A stretch of 16,293 bases of DNA from DASVBJ01 sp036375895 (GCA_036375895.1 DASVBJ010000136.1:1-16293), one strand, 5' to 3'; counted from the first letter of the stretch, positions 1 through 8,564 are shown. A program made the numbers and translations. The notes: generated from the letters alone by a model not told the origin.

Positions 1-390
1 GCCCGGTCGTTCATCTTCGACACCGGCCTGGCGCCGGCGAGCGCCGGCGCCGCCCTGGCGGCGCTCGACGTCCTGCGGGCCGAGCCGGAGCTGGCCACGG
101 CGGTGCGCTCCAGGGCCGGGGCCCTCGCGGCGGCGGCGCAGCGGGGCGGCCTGCCGGTGACGTCGCCGGACGGCGCGGTGGTGTCGGTGCTCGTCGGCGA
201 CCCGGCCCGCGCGCTGGCGGCCGCCGCGGCCTGCCTGGACCGTGGCGTCCGGGTCGGCTGCTTCCGGCCACCGTCGGTGCCGGACCACGCCTCGCGCCTG
301 CGGCTCACCGCCCGGGCGGACCTCCGCGCCGACGAGCTCGACCTCGTCGGCGACGTGTTGGAGACCGCACTGGCAGCTGCCTCAGGCTGA
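1..390 (+). CDS. bioF: 8-amino-7-oxononanoate synthase, C-terminal part (5' end outside window)
   Basis: Open from the first base in frame 1 to the TGA at 388-390, about 129 codons. This is the C-terminal third of a fold-type I PLP enzyme of the alpha-oxoamine synthase family. BioF condenses pimeloyl-ACP/CoA with alanine to make 8-amino-7-oxononanoate, the first dedicated step of biotin synthesis in the cytosol. Visible hallmarks are the start ARSFIFDTGLAP, which resembles the F-I/V-F-S/D-T-G-L segment after the PLP lysine, and the late RPPSVP...SRLRLTARADL segment typical of BioF rather than of glycine C-acetyltransferase. The PLP lysine itself lies upstream, outside the window. No bioD or bioB follows: the next gene, gdh, converges 39 bp away, so bioF is last in its operon or stands alone. 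Confidence 0.88.
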   Translation, partial: ARSFIFDTGLAPASAGAALAALDVLRAEPELATAVRSRAGALAAAAQRGGLPVTSPDGAVVSVLVGDPARALAAAAACLDRGVRVGCFRPPSVPDHASRLRLTARADLRADELDLVGDVLETALAAASG

Positions 391-429
391 GCCCCGCCCG
401 GGCCTGCGGTCAGCGCCGACCCGTTGTCC

Positions 430-3400
430 TCAGGTGCGCAGCAGCGTCCGGATGGTCCGCAGCGCCACCGACATCGTCGCGAGGTCGATCTTCTCGGTGG
501 AGATGATCTCCTCGAGCGTTCCGCGGGCCCGGGCCAGCCCTTCCGCGTTCTGGTGCTCCCAGTGCGCGATCCGGGCGGCCGGCTCCTGGTCCGGCGACGT
601 CGCCGCGAGCACGTTGGACGTGAGCCCGGCCAGCGCGCCGTAGAGGTCGTAGCGCAGCGACGACCGGGCCAGCGCCGACCAGCGGTCGTCGCGGGGCAGC
701 GCGGTGATGCGCGTCAGCATCCGGTCCACCTCGAAGTGCTCGGAGAGCATGAAGTAGACGCCGGCCACCTCGCGTGCCGGGCACTTCTCGGCTGCGGCGA
801 TCTCCACGACGTCGAGCAGCGAGAAGGCGTCGAGCAGCCCCGCGGTCTGCAGGGCGAGATCCGCCGGCACACCCATCTGCTCCAGCTCACCCGACCGCCG
901 CCGCAGCCGCTCCTGCTCCGACCCGACGAGCAGGTCGGGGATGTGCGGGCGCAGCTGCTCGATCTCCGGACCGAAGTGCTCGATCTCCGCGTAGACGTCG
1001 AGCATCGCCCGCCGGCTCTGCAGGATCCAGCGCGTGCCGCGGTCGATGAGCCGGCGCCCCTCGAGGTAGAGCGCGGTCTGCGCGTCCGTCGTGACGACGT
1101 TGTCCAGCGCCTCGATCTGGGCCCAGAAACGCTCGAAGGCGAAGACCTCGCGGATCACGGTGTAGGCCCGGGCGATCTCGACCGGGCCGGCACCGCTCTC
1201 CTCCTGGGCCCGGAACACCATCGTCGACCCGGCGCGGTTGACGAGGTCGTTGCTGACGCAGGTCGTGACGATCTGCCGACGCAGCGGGTGGGCGTCGAGC
1301 TGCTCGTCGTAGCGCTTCACCAGCGGCGCGGGGAAGTAGCCGCGCAGGGCGCGCTGGAACCACGCCTCGTCCGGCAGGTCGGACTCGCGGATCGCCTCGG
1401 TGAGGGTGATCTTCGAGTAGGCGACGAGCACGGCCAGCTCGCTCGACGTCAGCCCTTGACCGGCGGCACTCCGCTGCTCGATGACCCCGTTGCCGGGGAG
1501 GAACTCCAGGGTCCGGTCGAGCTGCTTGCGCGACTCGAGGAACTTGATGAACCGCTGGTGCACCGACAGCATCGCGGGGGCCTGGTAGCGGGCGTTGCCC
1601 AGCAGCACGTTCTGCAGGTAGTTGTCCCTCAGCACGTGCGCCGCGACCTCGTCGGTCATCTCGGCCAGCAGCTCGTGGCGTCCCTGCTCGGTCAGCTCGC
1701 CGTCCTGCACCAGACGGTCGAGCATGATCTTGATGTTGACCTCGTGGTCGGAGGTGTCCACACCGGCGGAGTTGTCGATCGCATCGGTGTTGATGCGGCC
1801 GCCGGCGAGCGCGTACTCGATGCGGCCCAGCTGGGTGCAGCCGAGGTTCCCGCCCTCGCCGACGACCTTGCAGCGCAGCTCGCGACCGTCGACACGGATC
1901 GCGTCGTTGGCCTTGTCGCCGACCTCCGAGTGCGACTCGGTGCTGGCCTTGACGTACGTGCCGATGCCGCCGTTCCACAGCAGGTCGACCGGCGCGGCGA
2001 GGATCGCGTGCATCAGCTCGGTCGGGGCCAGCTTCGTCACGCCGTCGGGCAGCCCGAGCCGCTCCCGGATCTGCGACGAGATCGGGATCGACTTGGCCGA
2101 CCGCGAGTAGACGCCGCCACCGGGCGAGATGAGGGACTCGTCGTAGTCGGCCCAGGACGAGCGTGGCAGGTCGAACAGCCGGCGCCGCTCGGCGTACGAC
2201 GTGGCGGTGTCCGGGTCGGGGTCGAGGAAGATGTGCCGGTGGTCGAACGCGGCCACCAGCCGGATGTGCTCCGAGAGCAGCATGCCGTTGCCGAAGACGT
2301 CACCCGACATGTCGCCCACGCCGACGGCCGTGAAGTCCTCGGACTGGGTGTCGACGCCGAGCTCCCGGAAGTGACGCTTCACGGACTCCCAGGCGCCGCG
2401 GGCGGTGATGCCCATCGCCTTGTGGTCGTAGCCGACCGACCCGCCCGACGCGAACGCGTCGTCGAGCCAGAAGCCGTAGTCGCGGGCAACGCCGTTGGCG
2501 ATGTCGGAGAAGGTCGCGGTGCCCTTGTCGGCGGCCACGACCAGGTAGGTGTCATCCCCGTCGTGGCGGATGACCCGGGTCGGCGGGACCACCGACTGCT
2601 GACCGTCGACCGTGACGAGGTTGTCCGTGATGTCGAGCAGCCCGCAGATGAACGTCTTGTAGCACTCGACCCCCTCGGTCAGGACGGCCTCACGGTCCGT
2701 GGGGTCGGCGGGCGGACGCTTGACGACGAAGCCGCCCTTGGCGCCCACCGGCACGATGACGGCGTTCTTCACCATCTGCGCCTTGACCAGGCCGAGCACC
2801 TCGGTGCGGAAGTCCTCGCGCCGGTCCGACCAGCGCAGGCCGCCGCGAGCCACCGCACCGAAGCGCAGGTGCACGCCCTCGACCCGGGGGCTGTAGACCC
2901 AGATCTCGAACATCGGCCGCGGCTGCGGGAGGTCCGGGACGGTGTGCGGGTCGAGCTTGAAGGAGACGTACGGCTTGGGCTCCCCGGCGGCGTCGACCTG
3001 GAAGTAGTTCGTGCGCAGCGTCGCCCGGATGACCCCGAGGAAGGACCGCAGGATGCGGTCCTGGTCGAGGCTCTCGACTGCGTCGAGGGCGCCGGAGATC
3101 TCCTCGACCAGACCCTCCGCGACCTCCGCCGAGGCGTGCGCGTAGTCCGGGTCGAACCGCGCCTCGAAGAGGCGCACCAGCAGCCGGGCGATGTGGACGT
3201 TCGAGGACAGGCACTCCTCGATGTAGTCCTGGCTGAAGGTCGAGCCGCCCTGACGCAGGTACTTGGCGTAGGCCCGCAGCACCATGGCCTGCCGCCAGGT
3301 CAGGCCGGCGCGCAGCACCAGGGCGTTGAACGTGTCGCTCTCCGCGGCACCCGACCAGACCGCGGCGAACGCGTCCTGGAACATCGTGCGCGCGTTGTCG

Positions 3401-5367
3401 GCCGGCAGCTCCGCCGACGGCTCGTAGCGCAGGCCGAAGTCGTAGACCCAGGCGGTGGGCGCACCGGAGCGCTCGATCTCGTACGGCCGCTCGTCGGTGA
3501 CCTCGACGCCCATCTGCTGCAGCCGGGGCAGCACCATCGACAGCGAGACCGGGTCGCCGACGTGGTAGAGCTTGAACCGGATCTCCCCCGGTCCAGCGTC
3601 CTCCGGCTTGTAGAGGCTGAGGTCGATCTCGCCCTCGCTGCGCAGCCGCTCCAGCCGCAACAGGTCGGCCACGGCCGCGTCCGCGGGCAGGTCCTCCTTG
3701 TACGCCTCCGGGAACGCGTCCGCGTAGATCGTCCCGAGCCGCAGCGCCTGCTCCTCGCCACAGCTGTCGAGCAGGGCGTCGAGGAAGTCGTCGTCCCAGG
3801 ACCGGGTGGCCGCGATCAGCCGCCGCTCCACCTCGTCCGGGTCGGCGTCGGGTACGCCGTGGCGCGGGTCGACCCGGACGACGAAGTGCAGCCGCGCGAG
3901 CACGGACTCGGAGACGCGCGCCGTGTAGTCGACGCTCTGCCCGTCGAAGGCGTCGAGCAGGATGCGCTCCATGGCCAGGCGCACCTGGGTCGTGTAGCGG
4001 TCGCGCGGCAGGTAGACGAGGCAGGACATGAACCGGCCGTAGTCGTCGCGCCGCAGGAACAGTCGCAGCTGGCGGCGCTCCTGCAGGCGCAGCACGCCGA
4101 GCAGCGTGGGCTCGAGGTCGTCGACGGAGACCTGGAAGAGCTCGTCCCGCGGGTACGTCTCCAGGATCTGCAGCAGGTCCTTGCCCGAGTGGCTCGTGGT
4201 GGAGAAGCCCGAGCGGGCCAGCACCTCGGTGGCCTTGCGCCGCAGCACCGGGATGCGCTGGATGCTCTCGTTGTAGGCCGCCGACGTGAACAGCCCGAGG
4301 AAGCGGCGCTCACCGATCACCGCGCCGTCCTCGGCGAACAGCTTCACTCCGATGTAGTCGAGGTAGGCGGGGCGGTGCACGGTCGACCGGCTGTTGGCCT
4401 TGGTGATGACCAGCGCCCGCGGCTCCCGTGCCCTCTCGCGCACCTCGCGGGGCAGCCGGCCGAAGCTCGGCGACCGGGTCTGGTCGGAGCGCAGGATGCC
4501 GAGCCCTGTCCCGGGCACGGCACGCAGGACGTCCTCGCCGTCCTCCACGTCGAGGAGGTACTCGCGGTAGCCCAAGAACGTGAAGTGGTCGTCGGCGAGC
4601 CAGCGGAGCAGCTCGGTGGCCTCGGCGACCTCCCACTCCGGCAGCGCCGTGGGTGGCTCGTCGATGAGCTCCTCGGCGATGCGCATGGCCGTGCTGCGCA
4701 TCTTGGGCCAGTCCTCGACCGCCTCGCGCACGTCCCTCAGCACCCGCTGGAGATCGGCGGTCAGCAGCTCGCGGTCGTCCTCCGCGCCGTGGCGGTCGAT
4801 CTCCACGTGCATCCACGACTCGAGCTGCGAGCCCTCGCCGGCCTCCTCGCAGGTGCCGGTGTCGCACACCTCCTGGAGGCGACCGGCGATGTCACGGCGG
4901 ACCACGAGCTGGGGGTGGAAGACCAGATTGATGGGCCGCCCGTGCCGGCTCAGCTCGGAGGTGATCGAGTCGACGAGGAACGGCATGTCGTTCACCACGA
5001 CCTCGACGACGGTGTGGCCCTGCGCCGACCAGCCGTGCTCCTCGCGCGTGGGCGTCAGCACCCGGACCTGGGCGGTCCCCTGAGGCCGGTGCTCGGCGAG
5101 CTGCCGGTGGGACATCGCCGCGCCGTACACGTCGACGGGGTCGCGTCCCAGCAGGTCCTCGGCGGCGACGTGCCGGTAGTAGCGGCCCAGGAAGGCCCGC
5201 AGCCGTTCAGTCGTCGCAAGGACGTCGCCGCCCCCGACCGCGTCGGCGACCTCTGCCGCCCGGTCGAGAAGGTGGGACTTGGCGTCCCCCAGCCGGTCCA
5301 TCGTGTGCTGCATCTCGGCCGACATCCTCGTCGTCGCTCGCGGTGCGCACGCGCCGTTGCGTGCCAT
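430..5367 (-). CDS. gdh: NAD-specific glutamate dehydrogenase, large (~180 kDa) bacterial type
   Basis: A protein of 1645 residues, the usual length (about 1600) of the Bac_GDH family (M. tuberculosis Rv2476c type). It oxidises L-glutamate with NAD+ to 2-oxoglutarate and ammonium in the cytosol. The N-terminal half, about residues 60-700, is the regulatory part with ACT-like domains. The catalytic segment near residues 840-880 contains ARGGLRWSDRREDFRTEVLG followed by KAQMVKNAVIVPVGAKGG. The nucleotide-binding stretch GVGDMSGDVFGNG lies near residue 1020, and a helical C-terminal domain ends the protein. ATG 5367 is the most upstream start possible, because an in-frame TAG lies three codons before it. 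That TAG is part of a TAGGGT -10-like element only 3 nt from the ATG, so translation may really begin at M15 (5325) or M19. kynA lies 33 bp upstream on the same strand. Confidence 0.95.
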   Translation of the reverse strand: MARNGACAPRATTRMSAEMQHTMDRLGDAKSHLLDRAAEVADAVGGGDVLATTERLRAFLGRYYRHVAAEDLLGRDPVDVYGAAMSHRQLAEHRPQGTAQVRVLTPTREEHGWSAQGHTVVEVVVNDMPFLVDSITSELSRHGRPINLVFHPQLVVRRDIAGRLQEVCDTGTCEEAGEGSQLESWMHVEIDRHGAEDDRELLTADLQRVLRDVREAVEDWPKMRSTAMRIAEELIDEPPTALPEWEVAEATELLRWLADDHFTFLGYREYLLDVEDGEDVLRAVPGTGLGILRSDQTRSPSFGRLPREVRERAREPRALVITKANSRSTVHRPAYLDYIGVKLFAEDGAVIGERRFLGLFTSAAYNESIQRIPVLRRKATEVLARSGFSTTSHSGKDLLQILETYPRDELFQVSVDDLEPTLLGVLRLQERRQLRLFLRRDDYGRFMSCLVYLPRDRYTTQVRLAMERILLDAFDGQSVDYTARVSESVLARLHFVVRVDPRHGVPDADPDEVERRLIAATRSWDDDFLDALLDSCGEEQALRLGTIYADAFPEAYKEDLPADAAVADLLRLERLRSEGEIDLSLYKPEDAGPGEIRFKLYHVGDPVSLSMVLPRLQQMGVEVTDERPYEIERSGAPTAWVYDFGLRYEPSAELPADNARTMFQDAFAAVWSGAAESDTFNALVLRAGLTWRQAMVLRAYAKYLRQGGSTFSQDYIEECLSSNVHIARLLVRLFEARFDPDYAHASAEVAEGLVEEISGALDAVESLDQDRILRSFLGVIRATLRTNYFQVDAAGEPKPYVSFKLDPHTVPDLPQPRPMFEIWVYSPRVEGVHLRFGAVARGGLRWSDRREDFRTEVLGLVKAQMVKNAVIVPVGAKGGFVVKRPPADPTDREAVLTEGVECYKTFICGLLDITDNLVTVDGQQSVVPPTRVIRHDGDDTYLVVAADKGTATFSDIANGVARDYGFWLDDAFASGGSVGYDHKAMGITARGAWESVKRHFRELGVDTQSEDFTAVGVGDMSGDVFGNGMLLSEHIRLVAAFDHRHIFLDPDPDTATSYAERRRLFDLPRSSWADYDESLISPGGGVYSRSAKSIPISSQIRERLGLPDGVTKLAPTELMHAILAAPVDLLWNGGIGTYVKASTESHSEVGDKANDAIRVDGRELRCKVVGEGGNLGCTQLGRIEYALAGGRINTDAIDNSAGVDTSDHEVNIKIMLDRLVQDGELTEQGRHELLAEMTDEVAAHVLRDNYLQNVLLGNARYQAPAMLSVHQRFIKFLESRKQLDRTLEFLPGNGVIEQRSAAGQGLTSSELAVLVAYSKITLTEAIRESDLPDEAWFQRALRGYFPAPLVKRYDEQLDAHPLRRQIVTTCVSNDLVNRAGSTMVFRAQEESGAGPVEIARAYTVIREVFAFERFWAQIEALDNVVTTDAQTALYLEGRRLIDRGTRWILQSRRAMLDVYAEIEHFGPEIEQLRPHIPDLLVGSEQERLRRRSGELEQMGVPADLALQTAGLLDAFSLLDVVEIAAAEKCPAREVAGVYFMLSEHFEVDRMLTRITALPRDDRWSALARSSLRYDLYGALAGLTSNVLAATSPDQEPAARIAHWEHQNAEGLARARGTLEEIISTEKIDLATMSVALRTIRTLLRT

Positions 5368-5370
5368 CCG

Positions 5371-5376
5371 ACCCTA
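5371..5376 (-). promoter_or_regulatory. Putative -10 element of gdh (TAGGGT)
   Basis: On the minus strand the kynA-gdh gap reads GGCAGTAGGGTCGG directly before the first gdh ATG. TAGGGT fits the actinobacterial TAnnnT -10 and shares the context CAGTAGGGT with the kynA promoter. Transcription would start about 6-7 nt downstream, inside the longest gdh reading frame. I see no convincing -35. Confidence 0.45.
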
Positions 5377-5400
5377 CTGCCGGACGGCACTCACCGTGGG

Positions 5401-6234
5401 TCAGAGGTGCGAACGAAGATCCCACAACAGCGGGTAGTAGTGCAGGTCCAGCCGGCTGCGCAGGTAGGGGGCACCGGTGGACCCACCCGTACCCGACTTC
5501 GTGCCGATCTGGCGCTCCACCATCAACACGTGCCGCGACCGCCACATCGCCGCGTTGGCGTCGTGGTCGAGCAGCCGCTCTGCCAGCTCCCACACCTCGC
5601 CGTACCTGGCTCGGTCGTGGGCGACGTCGAGCAGCGAGCGGGTGAGCGCGGCGTCGTCGTCGGCGGCCAGCCCGGCCCGGCGTACGACGTGGACGAAGGC
5701 GTCCCAGAGGGTCGGCTCCGCGAGCCGTTGCTGCAAGCGGGCCCGCTCGGCGTCGGTCAGCGCGCGGAACCGCTCGAGGAAGCCGGGGTCCTTGGCGCCG
5801 GAGAGGAACTCGAGCTCGCGGAACTGGACACTCTGGAAGCCGCTCGCCGGGGCGAGCTTCTCCCGGAAGACCAGGAAGTCCTGCGGCGTCATCGTCTCCA
5901 GCACCGCGATCTGGGAGATGAGCACCCCCTCGATCGTGACCACCCGGGCCAGGAGGTGACGGGCCCACCACAGGTCGCCGGCGAACATGGCGTCCCGCAC
6001 GGCCGTGAGCTCGTGCAGCAGCTGCTTGAACCAGAGCTCGTACACCTGGTGGACCGTGATGAACAGGAGCTCGTCATGGGCCGGCGGGTCGGACTCGAGG
6101 CGCTGCTGGTCGAGCAGCTGGTCCACCCGCAGGTAGGACCCGTAGGTCAGCCGTGCGCCCTCCTCGCCGAAGTGGCGGCCGGCGGCCTCGTCGGTCGGCG
6201 GGATCGGCTCGACACGCGTGTTCTGCTCCGTCAC
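5401..6234 (-). CDS. kynA: Tryptophan 2,3-dioxygenase
   Basis: A protein of 277 residues starting at GTG 6234. It is a haem dioxygenase that opens the indole ring of L-tryptophan with O2 to give N-formylkynurenine, the first step of kynurenine catabolism. Family signatures are clear: GSYLRVDQLL near residue 32, FITVHQVYELWFK at 58-70 with the distal His62, the proximal haem ligand His235 in RHVLMVER, and the substrate-carboxylate loop GTKSGTGGSTG at 244-254. The open frame runs further upstream, but that extension is low-complexity Arg/Ser/Thr-rich out-of-frame pruA sequence. A TAGGGT -10 sits exactly 7 nt before the GTG, supporting a leaderless start here. pruA ends 55 bp upstream on the same strand and gdh follows after 33 bp. 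No kynB or kynU is visible. Confidence 0.94.
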   Translation of the reverse strand: MTEQNTRVEPIPPTDEAAGRHFGEEGARLTYGSYLRVDQLLDQQRLESDPPAHDELLFITVHQVYELWFKQLLHELTAVRDAMFAGDLWWARHLLARVVTIEGVLISQIAVLETMTPQDFLVFREKLAPASGFQSVQFRELEFLSGAKDPGFLERFRALTDAERARLQQRLAEPTLWDAFVHVVRRAGLAADDDAALTRSLLDVAHDRARYGEVWELAERLLDHDANAAMWRSRHVLMVERQIGTKSGTGGSTGAPYLRSRLDLHYYPLLWDLRSHL

Positions 6235-6241
6235 GGCGCAC

Positions 6242-6247
6242 ACCCTA
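6242..6247 (-). promoter_or_regulatory. Leaderless promoter -10 element of kynA (TAGGGT)
   Basis: The minus strand reads TAGGGTGTGCGCCGTG: a TAnnnT hexamer, 7 nt, then the kynA GTG. This is the geometry of leaderless actinobacterial transcripts, in which the start codon is at or next to +1. No Shine-Dalgarno sequence precedes the GTG and no -35 consensus is visible. Confidence 0.6.
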
Positions 6248-6289
6248 CTGACAGCCCTGGCACGGGGGCCGGTGGACGGACGGCCGGGC

Positions 6290-7915
6290 TCAGCCCATGT
6301 GCGGGTAGCGGTAGTCCTTCGGCGGGACGAACGTCTCCTTGATCGAGCGGGTGCTGGTCCAGCGCAGCAGGTTCTGCGGCGCACCGGCCTTGTCGTTGGT
6401 GCCGCTGGCCCGGCCGCCGCCGAACGGCTGCTGCCCGACGACGGCGCCGGTCGGCTTGTCGTTGACGTAGAAGTTGCCGGCCGCGAAGCGCAGGTGCTCG
6501 GTCGCCGAGGCGATCGCCGCACGGTCCTGCGCGATGACCGAGCCGGTGAGCGCGTACGGGGCGACCGACTCCATCTGGCGGAGCATCGCGTCGTAGTCCG
6601 CGTCGTCGTAGACGTGCACGCCGAGGATCGGCCCGAAGTACTCGGTGGTGAAGATCTCGTTCTCCGGGTCACTGGACTCGAGCACGGTCGGGCGGACGAA
6701 CCATCCCTGGCTGTCGTCGCACGTTCCGCCGGCGACCACCGTGATCGAGTCGTCGCCCTTGGCCCGCTCGAGCGCGGCCTTGTGCTTGCTGAAGGCCCGG
6801 TCGTCGATCACCGCGCCCATGAAGTTGGACAGGTCGGTCACGTCGCCCATGGCGATGCCGTCGGCCTCCGCGGCCAGCTCGTCACGCAGCCGGCTCCAGA
6901 TGCTGCGCGGCACGTACGCCCGGGAGGCGGCCGAGCACTTCTGCCCCTGGTACTCGAAGGCGCCGCGGACCATCGCGGTGCGCAGCACGTCGACGTCGGC
7001 GGACGGGTGGGCGACGATGAAGTCCTTGCCGCCGGTCTCGCCCACGATCCGTGGGTAGGAGCGGTACGACGCGATGTTCTCGCCGACCTGTCGCCAGAGC
7101 CCCTGGAACACGGCCGTGGAGCCGGTGAAGTGGATGCCGGCGAGGTGCGGATCGGCCAGCGTCACGTCCGAGACCGTCTTGCCGTGCCCGGTCATCATGT
7201 TGATGACGCCCGGGGGGAGCCCTGCCTCCTCGAGCAGCATCATCAGCAGGTGCGCGGCGTACTGCTGGGTCGGCGCCGGCTTCCAGACGACGGTGTTGCC
7301 CATCAGCGCGGGCGCGGTCGGCAGGTTGCCCGCGATCGCGGTGAAGTTGAACGGCGTGATCGCGTAGACGAAGCCCTCGAGCGGCCGGTGGTCGGTGCGG
7401 TTCCACACACCCGGGCTGGACACCGGCTGCTCGGCGTAGATCTGGCGGGCGAACGACACGTTGTAGCGCCAGAAGTCGATGAGCTCGCACGCCGAGTCGA
7501 TCTCGGCCTGGGTCGCGGTCTTGGACTGGCCCAGCATGGTGGCGGCGTTCAGCGTCGACCGCCACGGCCCGGCGAGCAGGTCGGCAGCCTTGAGCAGGAT
7601 CGCTGCCCGGTCGTCGAACGACATCGCCCGCCACGACGGCGCCGCGGCCAGGGCCGCGTCGACGGCCGCTCGCGCGTCGTCGTGCGTGGCACCGCGCATC
7701 GTGCCGAGCACGTGGTGGCGGTTGTGCGGCTGCACCACGTCGATCGGCTCCCCGCCGCCGAAGCGCTGCTCGCCGCCGATCGTCATCGTCAGCTCGCGCG
7801 GCTCGCTCGCCATGCGCTTGAGCGTGGACTCGAGCTCGGCCCGCTCCGGGCTGCCCGGCGCGTAGGTCTTGACCGGCTCGTTCGCGGGGGCAGGGACCTG
7901 GGTGACGGCATCCAT
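6290..7915 (-). CDS. pruA: L-glutamate gamma-semialdehyde (1-pyrroline-5-carboxylate) dehydrogenase
   Basis: A protein of 541 residues beginning MDAVTQVPAP, the normal length for stand-alone P5C dehydrogenases. It oxidises glutamate gamma-semialdehyde to glutamate with NAD+, the second step of proline degradation (also used in arginine/ornithine breakdown). Aldehyde dehydrogenase landmarks are present: the PFNF loop near 188-191, VVWKPAP at 209-215, FTGST at 263-267, the general base Glu293 in VGETGGKDF, and the nucleophile Cys327 in YQGQKCSAASRAY. The frame is open to an ATG at 7963. I chose ATG 7915 because GGAG (7925-7928) lies 9 nt upstream and the family usually begins at this point. The usual neighbour, proline dehydrogenase, is absent from the window. 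Downstream are kynA and gdh, the latter able to consume the glutamate product. Confidence 0.95.
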   Translation of the reverse strand: MDAVTQVPAPANEPVKTYAPGSPERAELESTLKRMASEPRELTMTIGGEQRFGGGEPIDVVQPHNRHHVLGTMRGATHDDARAAVDAALAAAPSWRAMSFDDRAAILLKAADLLAGPWRSTLNAATMLGQSKTATQAEIDSACELIDFWRYNVSFARQIYAEQPVSSPGVWNRTDHRPLEGFVYAITPFNFTAIAGNLPTAPALMGNTVVWKPAPTQQYAAHLLMMLLEEAGLPPGVINMMTGHGKTVSDVTLADPHLAGIHFTGSTAVFQGLWRQVGENIASYRSYPRIVGETGGKDFIVAHPSADVDVLRTAMVRGAFEYQGQKCSAASRAYVPRSIWSRLRDELAAEADGIAMGDVTDLSNFMGAVIDDRAFSKHKAALERAKGDDSITVVAGGTCDDSQGWFVRPTVLESSDPENEIFTTEYFGPILGVHVYDDADYDAMLRQMESVAPYALTGSVIAQDRAAIASATEHLRFAAGNFYVNDKPTGAVVGQQPFGGGRASGTNDKAGAPQNLLRWTSTRSIKETFVPPKDYRYPHMG

Positions 7916-7924
7916 GGCGTGCGG

Positions 7925-7928
7925 CTCC
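7925..7928 (-). promoter_or_regulatory. Ribosome binding site deciding the pruA start
   Basis: GGAG on the minus strand, 9 nt before ATG 7915. No comparable purine stretch precedes the alternative upstream ATG at 7963, so the shorter protein is preferred. Confidence 0.5.
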
Positions 7929-8029
7929 GGGCTCTCGACGTCGTTGACGAGGGACGCGCCCATCGTGTCACGCCGGGCGACGTGCCCGACACCTCCGGCC
8001 CGTCGCCGTCGCCATCCCCGCCGCCGCCG

Positions 8030-8551
8030 TCAGCCGGCGTGCGCGTGCCCGCCCGACCGGATCGCCTGGTGCAGGTGGTGGGTGTAGACCTCGAAGTCGA
8101 GCATCGCGCGTACGTACGCCCGGACCTCGGCGACGGTGGCGTTCGAGCGCGGGGTGCGCTCGGACACCCGGTCGAGCCGGTGCTTCACCTGCTCCCGCAG
8201 CTCGTTGGCCAGGAAGTCGACCACCTCGTCGGCCACGCCGCGCTCCACCGCCTTCTCGGCGAGGGGCAGCACCGGCCCGACGTCCAGGCCGGCCGGCTTC
8301 AGCCCGGTGAAGGCCGCGCCCTCGCCGGCGCGGTGGACCCGCACCACGGTCTCGAAGAGGTAGCGGTCGGCGACCGCACGGGCAGCCGTGCCGGTGTCCC
8401 GGGCCTGGAGGACGAGCGCGAAGCCGGCGCGGACCTCGTCCTCACCGTCGGCCGGGACGTACGGCAGGACCAGGTCGACGTCACGGGCTGCCAGCGCCTC
8501 GATGGCTGCTCGGACGACCGGTCCGTCCAGAGAGTCGCAGTGTGGGGGCAT
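8030..8551 (-). CDS. DUF6448 family protein
   Basis: A protein of 173 residues, MPPHCDSLDGPVV... at its N terminus. I recognise the DUF6448 pattern from memory: an N-terminal CDxLDGPVV motif, a VLPYVP segment, a YLFETVVRVHRAGEGA segment and a TGLKPAGLDVGPVLPLAEKA segment. The function of the family is unknown to me. No signal peptide or membrane helix is evident, so it is probably cytosolic. The CD motif and the strictly spaced ...RVHRAGEG could form a metal or cofactor site, but that is inference. The C terminus is His-rich (THHLHQ...GGHAHAG). The frame is open to GTG 8560, but the strong GGAGGTG at 8558-8564 lies 6 nt before ATG 8551, which fixes the start. It stands alone, 104 bp after the DUF6912 gene and 114 bp before pruA. 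Confidence 0.8.
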   Translation of the reverse strand: MPPHCDSLDGPVVRAAIEALAARDVDLVLPYVPADGEDEVRAGFALVLQARDTGTAARAVADRYLFETVVRVHRAGEGAAFTGLKPAGLDVGPVLPLAEKAVERGVADEVVDFLANELREQVKHRLDRVSERTPRSNATVAEVRAYVRAMLDFEVYTHHLHQAIRSGGHAHAG

Positions 8552-8557
8552 GACAAA

Positions 8558-8564
8558 CACCTCC
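8558..8564 (-). promoter_or_regulatory. Strong Shine-Dalgarno of the DUF6448 gene
   Basis: GGAGGTG on the minus strand with a 6-nt spacer to ATG 8551. It overlaps the alternative GTG at 8560, which therefore cannot be the start. It is among the strongest ribosome binding sites in the window and suggests high expression. Confidence 0.75.

Noticed and set aside
391..429. Rho-independent terminator between bioF and gdh.
   Set aside because: Only a 5-bp stem (CAGGC/GCCTG) with a 14-nt loop and a short GCCCGGGC palindrome are present, with no T-tract; a hairpin of that kind is expected by chance at this GC content.
424..6342. A 1972-codon open frame on the plus strand antisense to gdh and kynA.
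   Set aside because: Its product is low-complexity (Arg, Val, Asp, Leu, Gly-rich) with no recognisable domain. It is the expected shadow of long GC-rich genes, where few stop codons occur in the complementary frame, while gdh and kynA on the other strand have clear family motifs.
6235..6672. N-terminal extension of kynA to 6672.
   Set aside because: The added residues are Arg/Ser/Thr low-complexity shadow of pruA; TDO proteins are about 280 residues, and the promoter lies just before GTG 6234.
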